A DNA stretch of 9,387 nt from Methylophilaceae bacterium UBA7525 (GCA_002479405.1 DLMX01000023.1:1-9387), one strand, 5' to 3'; positions 1-6,163 are shown, counted from the stretch's first letter. Numbers and translations: made by a program. The notes: generated from the letters alone by a model not told the origin.

Positions 1-656
1 TGCAGCGCCGCCACCAGAAAGTGATGGAAGAAGCGCCGGCACCCGGCATCAGTACCCGCCTGCGCGACAAGATCGGCGCGCGCTGTGCCGATGCCTGCCG
101 TCGCATCAATTATCGCGGTGCCGGTACATTCGAATTCCTCTATGAGAATGACGAGTTCTATTTCATTGAAATGAACACGCGCGTGCAGGTGGAACATCCG
201 GTTACTGAAATGATTACCGGCATCGACATCGTACAGGAGCAGATCCGTATAGCGGCCGGCGAGAAATTGTCTTTCCGTCAGCGCGACATCGAGTTCAAGG
301 GGCATGCCATCGAATGCCGTATCAACGCTGAAGACCCCTACACTTTTGTACCGTCTCCCGGCCGTATCACGACTTTCCATATGCCGGGCGGCCCCGGTGT
401 TCGCGTTGATACTCATGCCTATCAGAACTACATGGTGCCGCCGCACTATGATTCCATGATCGGCAAGCTGATTACCCACGGTGCCACACGCGAGCAGGCG
501 ATCGCCAAGATGCGCATTGCCTTGTCAGAGATGGCAGTTGAAGGTATCAAGACCAATGTCGCGCTGCATCGCGATCTGTTGGCAGATGCGGCATTCCATC
601 TGGGCGGCACCAGCATCCATTATCTCGAGCAGAAACTCGGCTTGAATTCCAAGTAA
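1..656 (+). CDS. accC: Biotin carboxylase, C-terminal part (5' end outside window)
   Basis: This is the 3' end of the gene for the biotin carboxylase subunit of acetyl-CoA carboxylase, which carboxylates biotin on AccB with ATP and bicarbonate in the first step of fatty acid synthesis. The reading frame is already open at base 3 (QRRHQKV...), so the apparent ATG at 24 is internal; 217 residues are visible, roughly the second half of a protein usually about 450 long. Recognisable blocks are the ATP-grasp segment YRGAGTFEF, the catalytic FIEMNTRVQVEHPVTEM stretch (Glu, Asn and Arg of the active site), the GHAIECRINAEDP block with its conserved Arg, and the ending GGTSIHYLEQKLGL. All are as in Escherichia coli AccC. 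The gene ends 19 nt before prmA, in the same direction, which suggests cotranscription; accB is expected just upstream, outside the window. Intact as far as visible. Confidence 0.97.
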   Translation, partial: QRRHQKVMEEAPAPGISTRLRDKIGARCADACRRINYRGAGTFEFLYENDEFYFIEMNTRVQVEHPVTEMITGIDIVQEQIRIAAGEKLSFRQRDIEFKGHAIECRINAEDPYTFVPSPGRITTFHMPGGPGVRVDTHAYQNYMVPPHYDSMIGKLITHGATREQAIAKMRIALSEMAVEGIKTNVALHRDLLADAAFHLGGTSIHYLEQKLGLNSK

Positions 657-675
657 CGTACGTTGAACATCAGTA

Positions 676-1584
676 ATGGCCTGGATTTCTCTCAAGATAG
701 AGGCGCATGACAATACTGCGGAGTTGATCAGTGATACGCTGATGGAACTAGGCGCATTGTCTGCGACCATCGAAGATGCCAATGCGGAAACACCGGACGA
801 GCAGCCGATCTTCGGCGAACCGGGTGACCCGCCTCCCGGCATCTGGCAGCAGAACATCGTCAGCGCGCTGTTCAATGATGATGCCGATGTCGCGGCATTG
901 ATGGCAGACTTGGGAAAGGTAACAGGTTTGCAGGATCTGTCCTGTGAGGTCGAACAGGTCGCGGAACAGGACTGGGTGCGGGCGACGCAGTCGCAGTTCG
1001 ATCCGATCCGTATTCGTGACGACCTCTGGATTGTGCCGACCTGGCATGATGCGCCCAATCCCGCCGGCCTGAATATCATCCTGGATCCCGGACTGGCATT
1101 CGGAACCGGTAGCCATCCGACGACGCATCTTTGTCTGGCCTGGCTGGCCGATAACGTCAAACCGCGCATGCATGTGCTGGATTACGGCTGTGGCTCGGGC
1201 ATTCTGGCGATTGCCGCGAAAAAGCTCGGCGCAGGCCGCGTGGTAGGCACCGATATCGACCCGCAGGCCATCGTGGCCAGTCACTACAACGCGGAGCAGA
1301 ATCAGGTGGAGGCCGAGTTTTATCTGCCGGACCAGCTGGCGCCGAATCAATTACGCGATGAACCGGCGGATCTGGTGGTGGCCAATATCCTCTCTAGCGC
1401 ACTTTCTGTGCTGGCACCCGCATTGGCGGTAGCCTGCAAGCCGGGCGGCAGCATTGCCCTGTCCGGCATACTGCGCGAACAGGCTGAGCAGGTCTCGGCT
1501 ATCTATGCCGAGTGGTTCGATATGCAAGTCCCGGTTTATATGGAGAGTTGGGTTCTGCTCACAGGCACCAGAAAATGCGCCTAG
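676..1584 (+). CDS. prmA: Ribosomal protein L11 methyltransferase
   Basis: Encodes 302 residues (E. coli PrmA has 293). PrmA is a cytoplasmic SAM-dependent enzyme that trimethylates amino groups of ribosomal protein L11. The N-terminal substrate-recognition domain begins MAWISLKIEA, close to the family start, which fixes the initiator although no good Shine-Dalgarno sequence precedes it. The catalytic domain shows the family segment DPGLAFGTGSHPTT (137–150), the SAM-binding motif I VLDYGCGSG (167–175), an acidic TDIDP block at the end of the next strand, and the ANIL motif (236–239) in the position of the usual catalytic-loop motif. It follows accC at 19 nt and its last codons overlap the start of the next gene, so the three genes probably form one unit. 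Nothing is missing or broken. Confidence 0.95.
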   Translation: MAWISLKIEAHDNTAELISDTLMELGALSATIEDANAETPDEQPIFGEPGDPPPGIWQQNIVSALFNDDADVAALMADLGKVTGLQDLSCEVEQVAEQDWVRATQSQFDPIRIRDDLWIVPTWHDAPNPAGLNIILDPGLAFGTGSHPTTHLCLAWLADNVKPRMHVLDYGCGSGILAIAAKKLGAGRVVGTDIDPQAIVASHYNAEQNQVEAEFYLPDQLAPNQLRDEPADLVVANILSSALSVLAPALAVACKPGGSIALSGILREQAEQVSAIYAEWFDMQVPVYMESWVLLTGTRKCA

Positions 1585-2546
1585 TCACTACATGTCCCCA
1601 GTGCAGTGCGGCATTCTATGTCGGGCCGGAGCAGCTGGCGGCCCATCGTGGGGATGTGCGTTGCGGCAAGTGTGAGCATGTGTTTAACGCGCTGGACAGA
1701 TTGGCTGAAGTTGCAGATGAAGAGATAGTCGAGGCGGTAGCACCGAAATCATCTTCTGAGACGAGAGAATCCATCCCCGAAATAATGCCGGAAGCCGAAC
1801 CGCAGGTTCCCGCCGCTATTGATGATATAGAAATCATTGCGGAGCATGACGAAGCGCTTGAAGTGCCGACTACTGAACCGCAATCAACTTCATCCGATGC
1901 GGGCGAAGTGGCCGAAAATGAGTACAAAACTCCGGAAATAACACCTCCCGAGCCTGTTCAGCCCGTCTTCAACATCACCGATTTCAGTGTCTCCCCATCG
2001 GCAACCGTCCTCAGTCCGACCATGATGGATGATGCCGCCAGAAACAAGACGGGTTTATCGAAAAAGAGCGGTATCGCAAAGTTCCTGATGGTATTCGTTG
2101 TGCTGTTGCTGATCCTGTTGACGCTGGCGCAAACTGCTTATTATTTGCGTTCTGACATTGCCGCGCGCTGGCCGCAGACCAGGCCATACCTGGAGCAGGC
2201 CTGTACATGGCTGCAATGCGAAGTTACGTTACCGAAGAAGGCCGACCTGATCGCGATTGATGATTCCGATCTGAAGGAAGATACCGAGCGCCAGGGCTTG
2301 ATTCATCTTTACACAACGCTGGCCAACAAGGCTGACCATAGCCAAGAGTTTCCGCTACTGGAATTGACGCTGACCGATGCCGATGACAAACCGTTGTTGC
2401 GTCGCACATTCCAGCCTGGGGAATATCTGCCGCCAGGCGTGGATATCAGGCGCGGCATCTCTGCACAAGGTCGGATTGATATCAGATTGTCGATGTCAGT
2501 GGAAGCTGCTGCTGTCGCCGGTTACCGGCTGTTTGTCACTTATTGA
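1575..2546 (+). CDS. Zinc-ribbon and DUF3426 membrane protein
   Basis: Encodes 323 residues from the ATG at 1575, which overlaps the last 10 nt of prmA in another frame. This start is preferred over the upstream ATG at 1512 because it puts the zinc ribbon at the N-terminus, as in the family. The ribbon is C7-P-Q-C10 ... C30-G-K-C33 (MJ0042 type). A long acidic, proline- and glutamate-rich linker (about 45–150) follows, then one hydrophobic membrane helix (about 168–190), and a C-terminal DUF3426 region containing paired cysteines in CTWLQC and a motif around FQPGEYLPPG. The layout predicts a cytoplasmic ribbon with the C-terminal domain across the inner membrane. The function is not established; proteins of this build commonly sit next to prmA in betaproteobacteria. 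There is no T-rich terminator after the gene, only a small hairpin at 2560–2575. Confidence 0.85.
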   Translation: MRLVTTCPQCSAAFYVGPEQLAAHRGDVRCGKCEHVFNALDRLAEVADEEIVEAVAPKSSSETRESIPEIMPEAEPQVPAAIDDIEIIAEHDEALEVPTTEPQSTSSDAGEVAENEYKTPEITPPEPVQPVFNITDFSVSPSATVLSPTMMDDAARNKTGLSKKSGIAKFLMVFVVLLLILLTLAQTAYYLRSDIAARWPQTRPYLEQACTWLQCEVTLPKKADLIAIDDSDLKEDTERQGLIHLYTTLANKADHSQEFPLLELTLTDADDKPLLRRTFQPGEYLPPGVDIRRGISAQGRIDIRLSMSVEAAAVAGYRLFVTY

Positions 2547-2671
2547 GCTTAGAATTGTGGTGCAGTATCCTGCACTTCAGTCGTGCAATCTAATGAAAAT
2601 CATGAGCCCGCATTCATGACTATCGATACAGGAATTATTTACAAGCGCTGTATGATTTGATTCATGCACTA

Positions 2672-2690
2672 CACATTGTTTTGCAATGTG
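2672..2690. promoter_or_regulatory. Perfect 7-bp dyad upstream of pqqA
   Basis: CACATTG (2672–2678) and CAATGTG (2684–2690) are perfect inverted repeats around a 5-nt centre, TTTTG. The dyad ends 14 nt before the pqqA ribosome binding site. It lies between a possible -35 TACACA (2670–2675) and a possible -10 TATAAC (2693–2698), spaced 17 bp apart, so it could be an operator inside a promoter. Alternatively, transcription starts upstream (for example from TATGAT at 2651–2656) and the repeat forms a stem-loop in the leader. The sequence alone does not decide between these. Confidence 0.4.
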
Positions 2691-2716
2691 CTTATAACCA
2701 GACAGGAGAATCAATC

Positions 2717-2788
2717 ATGTGGACAAAGCCAGCAGCTACTGAAATGCGTTTCGGTTTCGAAGTTACCATGTACGTTTGCAATCGTTAA
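2717..2788 (+). CDS. pqqA: PQQ precursor peptide PqqA (orphan)
   Basis: Encodes a 23-residue peptide beginning MWTKPAATEMRFG and ending TMYVCNR. It is the ribosomally made substrate from which the redox cofactor pyrroloquinoline quinone (PQQ) is built. The key residues are E15 and Y19 in the spacing EVTMY (E-x3-Y); the radical-SAM enzyme PqqE cross-links this Glu and Tyr and they become the cofactor. The length, the MW-K-P start and the Y-x-x-N-R end match known PqqA peptides. A strong Shine-Dalgarno sequence AGGAGA (2704–2709) lies 7 nt upstream. No pqqB, C, D or E follows; the gene is closed off by a stem-loop and a terminator and faces a convergent macrodomain gene. PQQ serves periplasmic methanol and other alcohol or sugar dehydrogenases, so this fits a methylotroph. 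C21 near the end is a less usual residue. Confidence 0.95.
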   Translation: MWTKPAATEMRFGFEVTMYVCNR

Positions 2789-2803
2789 TATTGATTGAAA
2801 CGG

Positions 2804-2830
2804 TTTGAACCAGTCATCTACTGGTTCAAA
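2804..2830 (+). promoter_or_regulatory. Perfect 11-bp stem-loop directly after pqqA
   Basis: TTTGAACCAGT (2804–2814), loop CATCT, then ACTGGTTCAAA (2820–2830) form a perfect hairpin 15 nt after the pqqA stop codon. It has A-rich rather than T-rich sequence on its 3' side, so it is not itself a classical terminator. It may protect the 3' end of a very short, probably abundant mRNA; that role is inferred. Confidence 0.6.
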
Positions 2831-2834
2831 AAGC

Positions 2835-2861
2835 AAAAAGGAGGCGTAAGCCTCCTTTTTT
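2835..2861. terminator. Bidirectional intrinsic terminator between pqqA and the macrodomain gene
   Basis: GGAGGC (2840–2845), loop GTAA, GCCTCC (2850–2855) is flanked by A5 (2835–2839) on the left and T6 (2856–2861) on the right. The plus strand reads stem then T-run for pqqA. The minus strand also reads stem then T-run for the convergent gene ending at 2888. Confidence 0.88.
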
Positions 2862-2887
2862 ATTGCCATCACGGCAGGCTGGGATTT

Positions 2888-3376
2888 CTAATCCAGAGGT
2901 TCAGTCTTGGGTTTGTTGCAGATATGGATATCAATGCCATGTTTGTCGGCGGCAGCCTGTACTATCTTGGAAATATCCTCCCATTTCAGGCCGCCGAAAC
3001 CGCAGCCGATCTTCGTCATGTAGAGCGGAATCTTGAGAAAGCTGGCGAAATCGGCGGCGTGGTTGACCACACGCTCGATTGCATTGGTGTCGGCATAGAC
3101 CTTGCCATCCACGCCGTAGTCCTTTTGTGTCAGGCCGTTCAATACATAAAGGTCCTTGTCCTCGATCTGTACTTCAATGACGCGACCAAGTATGTTGCGA
3201 CCCATTTTGTTCGCAATCTGGCAGTAGGAGCGATAGGGCGGAAAGATCATGGGGAAGGCTGAACGCAATGCAAGGGACTGGCCGAATCCCATTACACCTT
3301 TGGTGTTGCACCCGTGAAGAATCACACCCTGCTGGATCTTGGTGAGGTCCTGTTCGATTTCAATCAACTTGCCCAT
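2888..3376 (-). CDS. Stand-alone macrodomain (ADP-ribose-binding) protein
   Basis: Encodes 162 residues consisting of essentially one macrodomain, a fold that binds ADP-ribose and in many members removes ADP-ribose from proteins or nucleic acids or hydrolyses ADP-ribose phosphates. Visible signatures are HGCNTKGVMGFG (21–32), which supplies the conserved Asn and the glycine-rich loop, a central VLNGLTQKDYG segment, and the phosphate-binding loop IGCGFGGLKW (123–132). There is no signal peptide or membrane helix, so it is cytoplasmic. The start at 3376 is supported by AGGAA (3382–3386) 5 nt upstream. The sequence style resembles the TARG1/Poa1p/DarG-type macrodomains, but no DarT-like toxin gene lies beside it. 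It is convergent with pqqA and divergent from ettA, so it is probably transcribed alone. The exact substrate cannot be read from the sequence. Confidence 0.85.
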   Translation of the reverse strand: MGKLIEIEQDLTKIQQGVILHGCNTKGVMGFGQSLALRSAFPMIFPPYRSYCQIANKMGRNILGRVIEVQIEDKDLYVLNGLTQKDYGVDGKVYADTNAIERVVNHAADFASFLKIPLYMTKIGCGFGGLKWEDISKIVQAAADKHGIDIHICNKPKTEPLD

Positions 3377-3514
3377 GAGTGTTCCTGCTTTGTTATTGAT
3401 GGATTACACAACATTATGCTACCAAGTCCTTGCAAGATAAATGCAGCAATTTACGTACCAAAATCGCAGTTCATGCAGTAAGCTTCATCTTTTTCCTAAG
3501 CAAGTGTTCTGACC

Positions 3515-5179
3515 ATGGCCCAATATGTAATGTCCATGCTCCGCGTGAGCAAAGTCGTGCCGCCCAAGCGGCAAATCATCAAGGATATCTCACTGTCCTT
3601 TTTCCCCGGCGCCAAGATCGGCCTGCTCGGTCTCAACGGTGCCGGCAAGTCCACCGTGCTGCGCATTATGGCCGGCGTCGATAAGGAATATGAAGGCGAT
3701 GTGCAGTTGCAGCCCGGTATTTCCATCGGCTATCTGCCGCAGGAGCCGCAACTCGACCCTGACAATACCGTGCGTGAGGAAGTGGAATCCGGTTTGGGTG
3801 CCGTGATGGAGGCGAAACAAAAGCTGGACGAAATTTACGCTGCCTATGCCGAACCGGACGCCGATTTCGACAAGCTGGCAGAAGAGCAGGCCAAATACGA
3901 GAACATCATCGCTACCAGCGGCACTGATGTAGAGCATCAACTTGAAATCGCCGCCGATGCACTGCGTCTCCCGCCCTGGGACGCGAAAATCGGCCCCTTG
4001 TCCGGTGGCGAAAAGCGGCGCGTGGCTTTGTGCAAGCTGCTGCTGTCCAAGCCGGACATGCTGCTACTGGACGAGCCGACCAACCACCTGGATGCGGAAT
4101 CGGTCGAGTGGCTGGAACAGTTCCTTGTGCGTTTCCCCGGTACCGTGGTGGCTGTGACGCATGATCGTTATTTCCTCGATAATGCGGCGGAATGGATCCT
4201 GGAACTGGACCGTGGTCAGGGCATCCCCTGGAAAGGCAACTATTCCAGCTGGCTGGAACAGAAAGAGGCGCGGCTGGAGCAGGAAAGCAAGCAGGTCGAT
4301 GCCCACATGAAAGCCATGAAACAGGAGCTGGAATGGGTGCGGCAGAATCCCAAGGCGAGGCAGGCCAAATCCAAGGCGCGTTTGAGCCGCTACGAGGAAA
4401 TGAGCTCGGTCGAATACCAGAAGCGCAATGAAACGCAGGAGATATTCATTCCGCCAGGTGAGCGTCTGGGCGATCAGGTCATCGAATTCAACAACGTCAG
4501 CAAGTCGTTCGGCGATCGTTTGCTGATCGACAATCTCAGCTTCAGCGTGCCGCAGGGCGCCATCGTCGGCATCATCGGCCCCAACGGTGCCGGTAAATCC
4601 ACCCTGTTCCGCATGATTCAGGGCAAGGAGCAGCCGGATAACGGTGAAATCAGGATCGGCCAGACCGTGAAGATTTCCTCGGTCGACCAGAGCCGTGAGG
4701 GTCTGGAAAACGATAAATCCGTGTTCGAGGCCGTTTCCGGCGGAGCTGATATTCTGACCGTCGGCCGTTTCGAGATGTCATCGCGCGCTTATCTGGGGCG
4801 CTTCAATTTCAAGGGCGCGGATCAGGGCAAGATAGTCAGCCAGCTCTCCGGCGGTGAGCGTGGCCGCCTGCATCTGGCCAAGACACTGATTCAGGGTGGC
4901 AACGTGCTGCTACTGGACGAACCGTCCAATGACCTTGATGTGGAAACCCTGCGTGCGCTGGAGGATGCGCTGCTGGAATTCGCCGGTTGCGTGCTGGTCA
5001 TCTCGCATGATCGCTGGTTTCTCGATCGCATTGCCACGCATATCCTGGCTGCCGAGGGCGATTCGCAATGGACTTTCTTCAACGGCAATTATCAGGAATA
5101 CGAGGCTGACAAGAAGAAACGACTGGGTGAAGAGGGTGCGAAACCGAAGCGTATCCGCTACAAACCGATATCGCGTTAG
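3515..5179 (+). CDS. ettA: Energy-dependent translational throttle protein EttA (ABC-F)
   Basis: Encodes 554 residues (E. coli EttA has 555). EttA is a soluble ABC-F ATPase that binds the ribosomal E site and gates the first peptide bonds according to ATP/ADP level. It begins MAQYVMSMLRVSKVVPPKR, the family start, although its Shine-Dalgarno is weak. Domain 1 has Walker A GLNGAGKST (39–47), signature LSGGE (162–166) and Walker B LLLDEPTNHLD with catalytic E187; the arm lies at about 95–140. The charged P-site tRNA-interaction linker follows (about 242–320), with the conserved NPKARQAKSKARL segment. Domain 2 has Walker A GPNGAGKST (355–363), LSGGE (444–448) and Walker B LLLDEPSNDLD with E469. 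The two glutamates sit one position before the known E. coli pair (188, 470). The basic C-terminus RIRYKPISR is repeated downstream of the stop codon. Confidence 0.97.
   Translation: MAQYVMSMLRVSKVVPPKRQIIKDISLSFFPGAKIGLLGLNGAGKSTVLRIMAGVDKEYEGDVQLQPGISIGYLPQEPQLDPDNTVREEVESGLGAVMEAKQKLDEIYAAYAEPDADFDKLAEEQAKYENIIATSGTDVEHQLEIAADALRLPPWDAKIGPLSGGEKRRVALCKLLLSKPDMLLLDEPTNHLDAESVEWLEQFLVRFPGTVVAVTHDRYFLDNAAEWILELDRGQGIPWKGNYSSWLEQKEARLEQESKQVDAHMKAMKQELEWVRQNPKARQAKSKARLSRYEEMSSVEYQKRNETQEIFIPPGERLGDQVIEFNNVSKSFGDRLLIDNLSFSVPQGAIVGIIGPNGAGKSTLFRMIQGKEQPDNGEIRIGQTVKISSVDQSREGLENDKSVFEAVSGGADILTVGRFEMSSRAYLGRFNFKGADQGKIVSQLSGGERGRLHLAKTLIQGGNVLLLDEPSNDLDVETLRALEDALLEFAGCVLVISHDRWFLDRIATHILAAEGDSQWTFFNGNYQEYEADKKKRLGEEGAKPKRIRYKPISR
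5150..5166 (+). repeat. Direct repeat, copy 1 (in the last codons of ettA)
   Basis: CGTATCCGCTACAAACC, encoding RIRYKP in ettA, occurs again exactly 60 nt downstream at 5210–5226. Similarity continues beyond the identical core at codon level to the stop codon. Confidence 0.9.
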
Positions 5180-5209
5180 CACCCCCGGTTGGCTGATTCT
5201 GCGTCAAAC

Positions 5210-5239
5210 CGTATCCGCTACAAACCTATTTGTCGCCAG
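5210..5239 (+). pseudogene. Relic copy of the ettA 3' tail (direct repeat copy 2)
   Basis: These ten codons lie in the same frame as ettA, after its stop codon. They match ettA codons 546–554 plus the stop at 24 of 30 bases. The first 17 bases are identical. The peptide would be RIRYKPICR against RIRYKPISR in the gene, with synonymous changes at Pro, Ile and the last Arg codon. The tenth codon is CAG where ettA has the stop TAG. This pattern suggests a leftover end of another ettA allele or a local duplication whose stop has decayed. It is not a gene by itself; the frame runs open to TAA at 5300–5302. Confidence 0.6.
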
Positions 5240-5256
5240 ATTCATCTTTACGAGTC

Positions 5257-5286
5257 AAAAAAAAGGGAGCATCGGCTCCCTTTTTT
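5257..5286. terminator. Bidirectional intrinsic terminator between ettA and cupin gene
   Basis: GGGAGC (5265–5270), loop ATCG, GCTCCC (5275–5280) is flanked by A8 (5257–5264) and T6 (5281–5286). It can end ettA on the plus strand and the cupin gene ending at 5304 on the minus strand. Confidence 0.9.
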
Positions 5287-5303
5287 ACTGCAACGGCTCT
5301 AAA

Positions 5304-5594
5304 TTAGAAGCCGTTTGGAAAGTCGTAGCTATAGTGCTTGCGCAACGGCTTGACGACTTCCCACTGGCTGTCGAGGCCGGCGTGGAATGCAACCAGGTCG
5401 CCAGCGACGATGCGGACCGGTTCGCCACCCTTGGGGGTGACCAGAATCTCGCCATCCAGTACGTAGGCGCATTCGGTGGAGCCGAAATCGATCGGGAACT
5501 TGGAGACTTCTTTCTCCCAGATGGCCCAGTTGGATACGCCGAGTTCCTTCAGACGCTCTTGGCTGGGGTTTTTTTCAATAACAATCTTGGACAT
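5304..5594 (-). CDS. Small cupin protein (Cupin_3/DUF861 type), copy A
   Basis: Encodes 96 residues, a single beta-barrel cupin domain. The start MSKIVIEKNP at 5594 is chosen over an upstream ATG at 5648 because GAAAGG (5601–5606) sits at proper spacing and the start then matches that of the neighbouring paralogue. Visible blocks are RLKELGVSNW, WEKEVSKFP, AYVLDGEILVTPKGG, AGDLVAFHAGL and WEVVKPLRKHY. The classic two-histidine metal motif of germin-like cupins is absent, as is common in the DUF861 group, whose members include EutQ-like and ureidoglycine aminohydrolase-like proteins. No function can be assigned. It is about 58% identical to the cupin encoded next to it, but has Ser where the partner has Cys in the GL-x-C-x-W-E-V segment. 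No signal peptide, so cytoplasmic. Confidence 0.87.
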   Translation of the reverse strand: MSKIVIEKNPSQERLKELGVSNWAIWEKEVSKFPIDFGSTECAYVLDGEILVTPKGGEPVRIVAGDLVAFHAGLDSQWEVVKPLRKHYSYDFPNGF

Positions 5595-5686
5595 GAATAT
5601 CCTTTCAGGGTATGGCTGAAACTCAGCATACGGGTTGTGTAATGACAAAAATGGATTGCAAAACAGGCGTACAGAGAGATTTCTGA

Positions 5687-5701
5687 CCTACTTTACGTAG
5701 G
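5687..5701. repeat. Short inverted repeat upstream of cupin A
   Basis: CCTAC (5687–5691) and GTAGG (5697–5701) are inverted around TTTAC. The repeat lies about 90 nt upstream of the cupin A start, next to a TATACT (minus strand, 5706–5711) that resembles a -10 box without a clear -35. It could be a leader hairpin or an operator; evidence is weak. The rest of the 181-nt spacer between the cupin genes shows no further gene, only a small GAACC-C-GGTTC palindrome at 5738–5748. Confidence 0.25.
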
Positions 5702-5775
5702 CTGAAGTATAAGGGTTTTTAGCATCGTGAGCCAGCCGAACCCGGTTCTACGTCGAGTGCGGCCTTGTCACGTTT

Positions 5776-6051
5776 TCAGCCGAACTGGTAATGCTTGCGT
5801 AGCGGCTTTTTTACTTCCCAAGTGCATGACAGGCCGGGCGAGAACGTCACCAGGTCACCGGCACCGAAACTGACCGGCGCGCCGTCTTTCGGCGTAACCG
5901 TCACTTCGCCTTCCAGAATGTAGGCGACTTCCTGTTCGCTATAGGACCAAGGGAAGGTGGAAACCTCCTTGGACCAGGTGGGCCATGAAGATACGCCCAA
6001 GTCTTTCAGGCGGGCATCATCCGGATTATGTTCAACCTTGATCAGAGACAT
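5776..6051 (-). CDS. Small cupin protein (Cupin_3/DUF861 type), copy B
   Basis: Encodes 91 residues, a one-domain cupin. The start MSLIKVEHNP at 6051 has an excellent AAGGAG (6058–6063) 6 nt upstream; the longer reading frame up to 6135 has no such support. Blocks are RLKDLGVSSW, WSKEVSTFP, AYILEGEVTVTPKDG, FGAGDLVTFSPGLSCTWEV and KKPLRKHYQFG. It retains the Cys in GLSCTW that is typical of the family and is Ser in copy A. The likely role is a small-molecule binding or isomerase-like cupin, but the substrate is unknown. It lies upstream of copy A in the direction of transcription with 181 nt between them, so each gene may have its own promoter. The pair looks like a local duplication. Confidence 0.88.
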   Translation of the reverse strand: MSLIKVEHNPDDARLKDLGVSSWPTWSKEVSTFPWSYSEQEVAYILEGEVTVTPKDGAPVSFGAGDLVTFSPGLSCTWEVKKPLRKHYQFG

Positions 6052-6133
6052 GTTGTACTCCTTGTCCATGGTTCGCGCCTTAAATGCAATCGGGGCTGCA
6101 ACGGGCGGCGCAATATGTCGACAGTACACTGCC

Positions 6134-6163
6134 ATGATAAAACTTTTGGCAGGCAGAATCCAA
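6134..6163 (-). promoter_or_regulatory. Possible promoter of cupin B
   Basis: On the minus strand TTGGAT (6158–6163) and TATCAT (6134–6139) are separated by 18 nt, a plausible sigma-70 pair (3 of 6 and 5 of 6 consensus bases). It would give a leader of roughly 75 nt before the cupin B start. It lies just after the cystathionine lyase gene, which has no obvious terminator. Confidence 0.35.

Noticed and set aside
525..1350. Long open frames on the minus strand opposite accC and prmA
   Set aside because: They lie antisense to two clearly conserved genes, have no recognisable domain and have no ribosome binding site; they follow from the GC-rich codon use of the real genes.
2560..2575. GTGCAG-TATC-CTGCAC hairpin after the DUF3426 gene as a terminator
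   Set aside because: The stem is only 6 bp and no T-run follows; it may be a chance dyad.
2570..2588. Possible sigma-54 (-24/-12) promoter upstream of pqqA
   Set aside because: TGCAC and TGCA are present, but the GG at -24 is missing and the spacing does not match the consensus.
2616..2660. A 14-codon frame upstream of pqqA
   Set aside because: It has no ribosome binding site and no resemblance to a known leader peptide; chance explains it.
4896..5642. A 248-codon plus-strand frame starting inside ettA and running through the terminator and cupin A
   Set aside because: It begins out of frame within the second Walker B of ettA, crosses the terminator and runs antisense to the cupin; the product is low-complexity and unlike any family.
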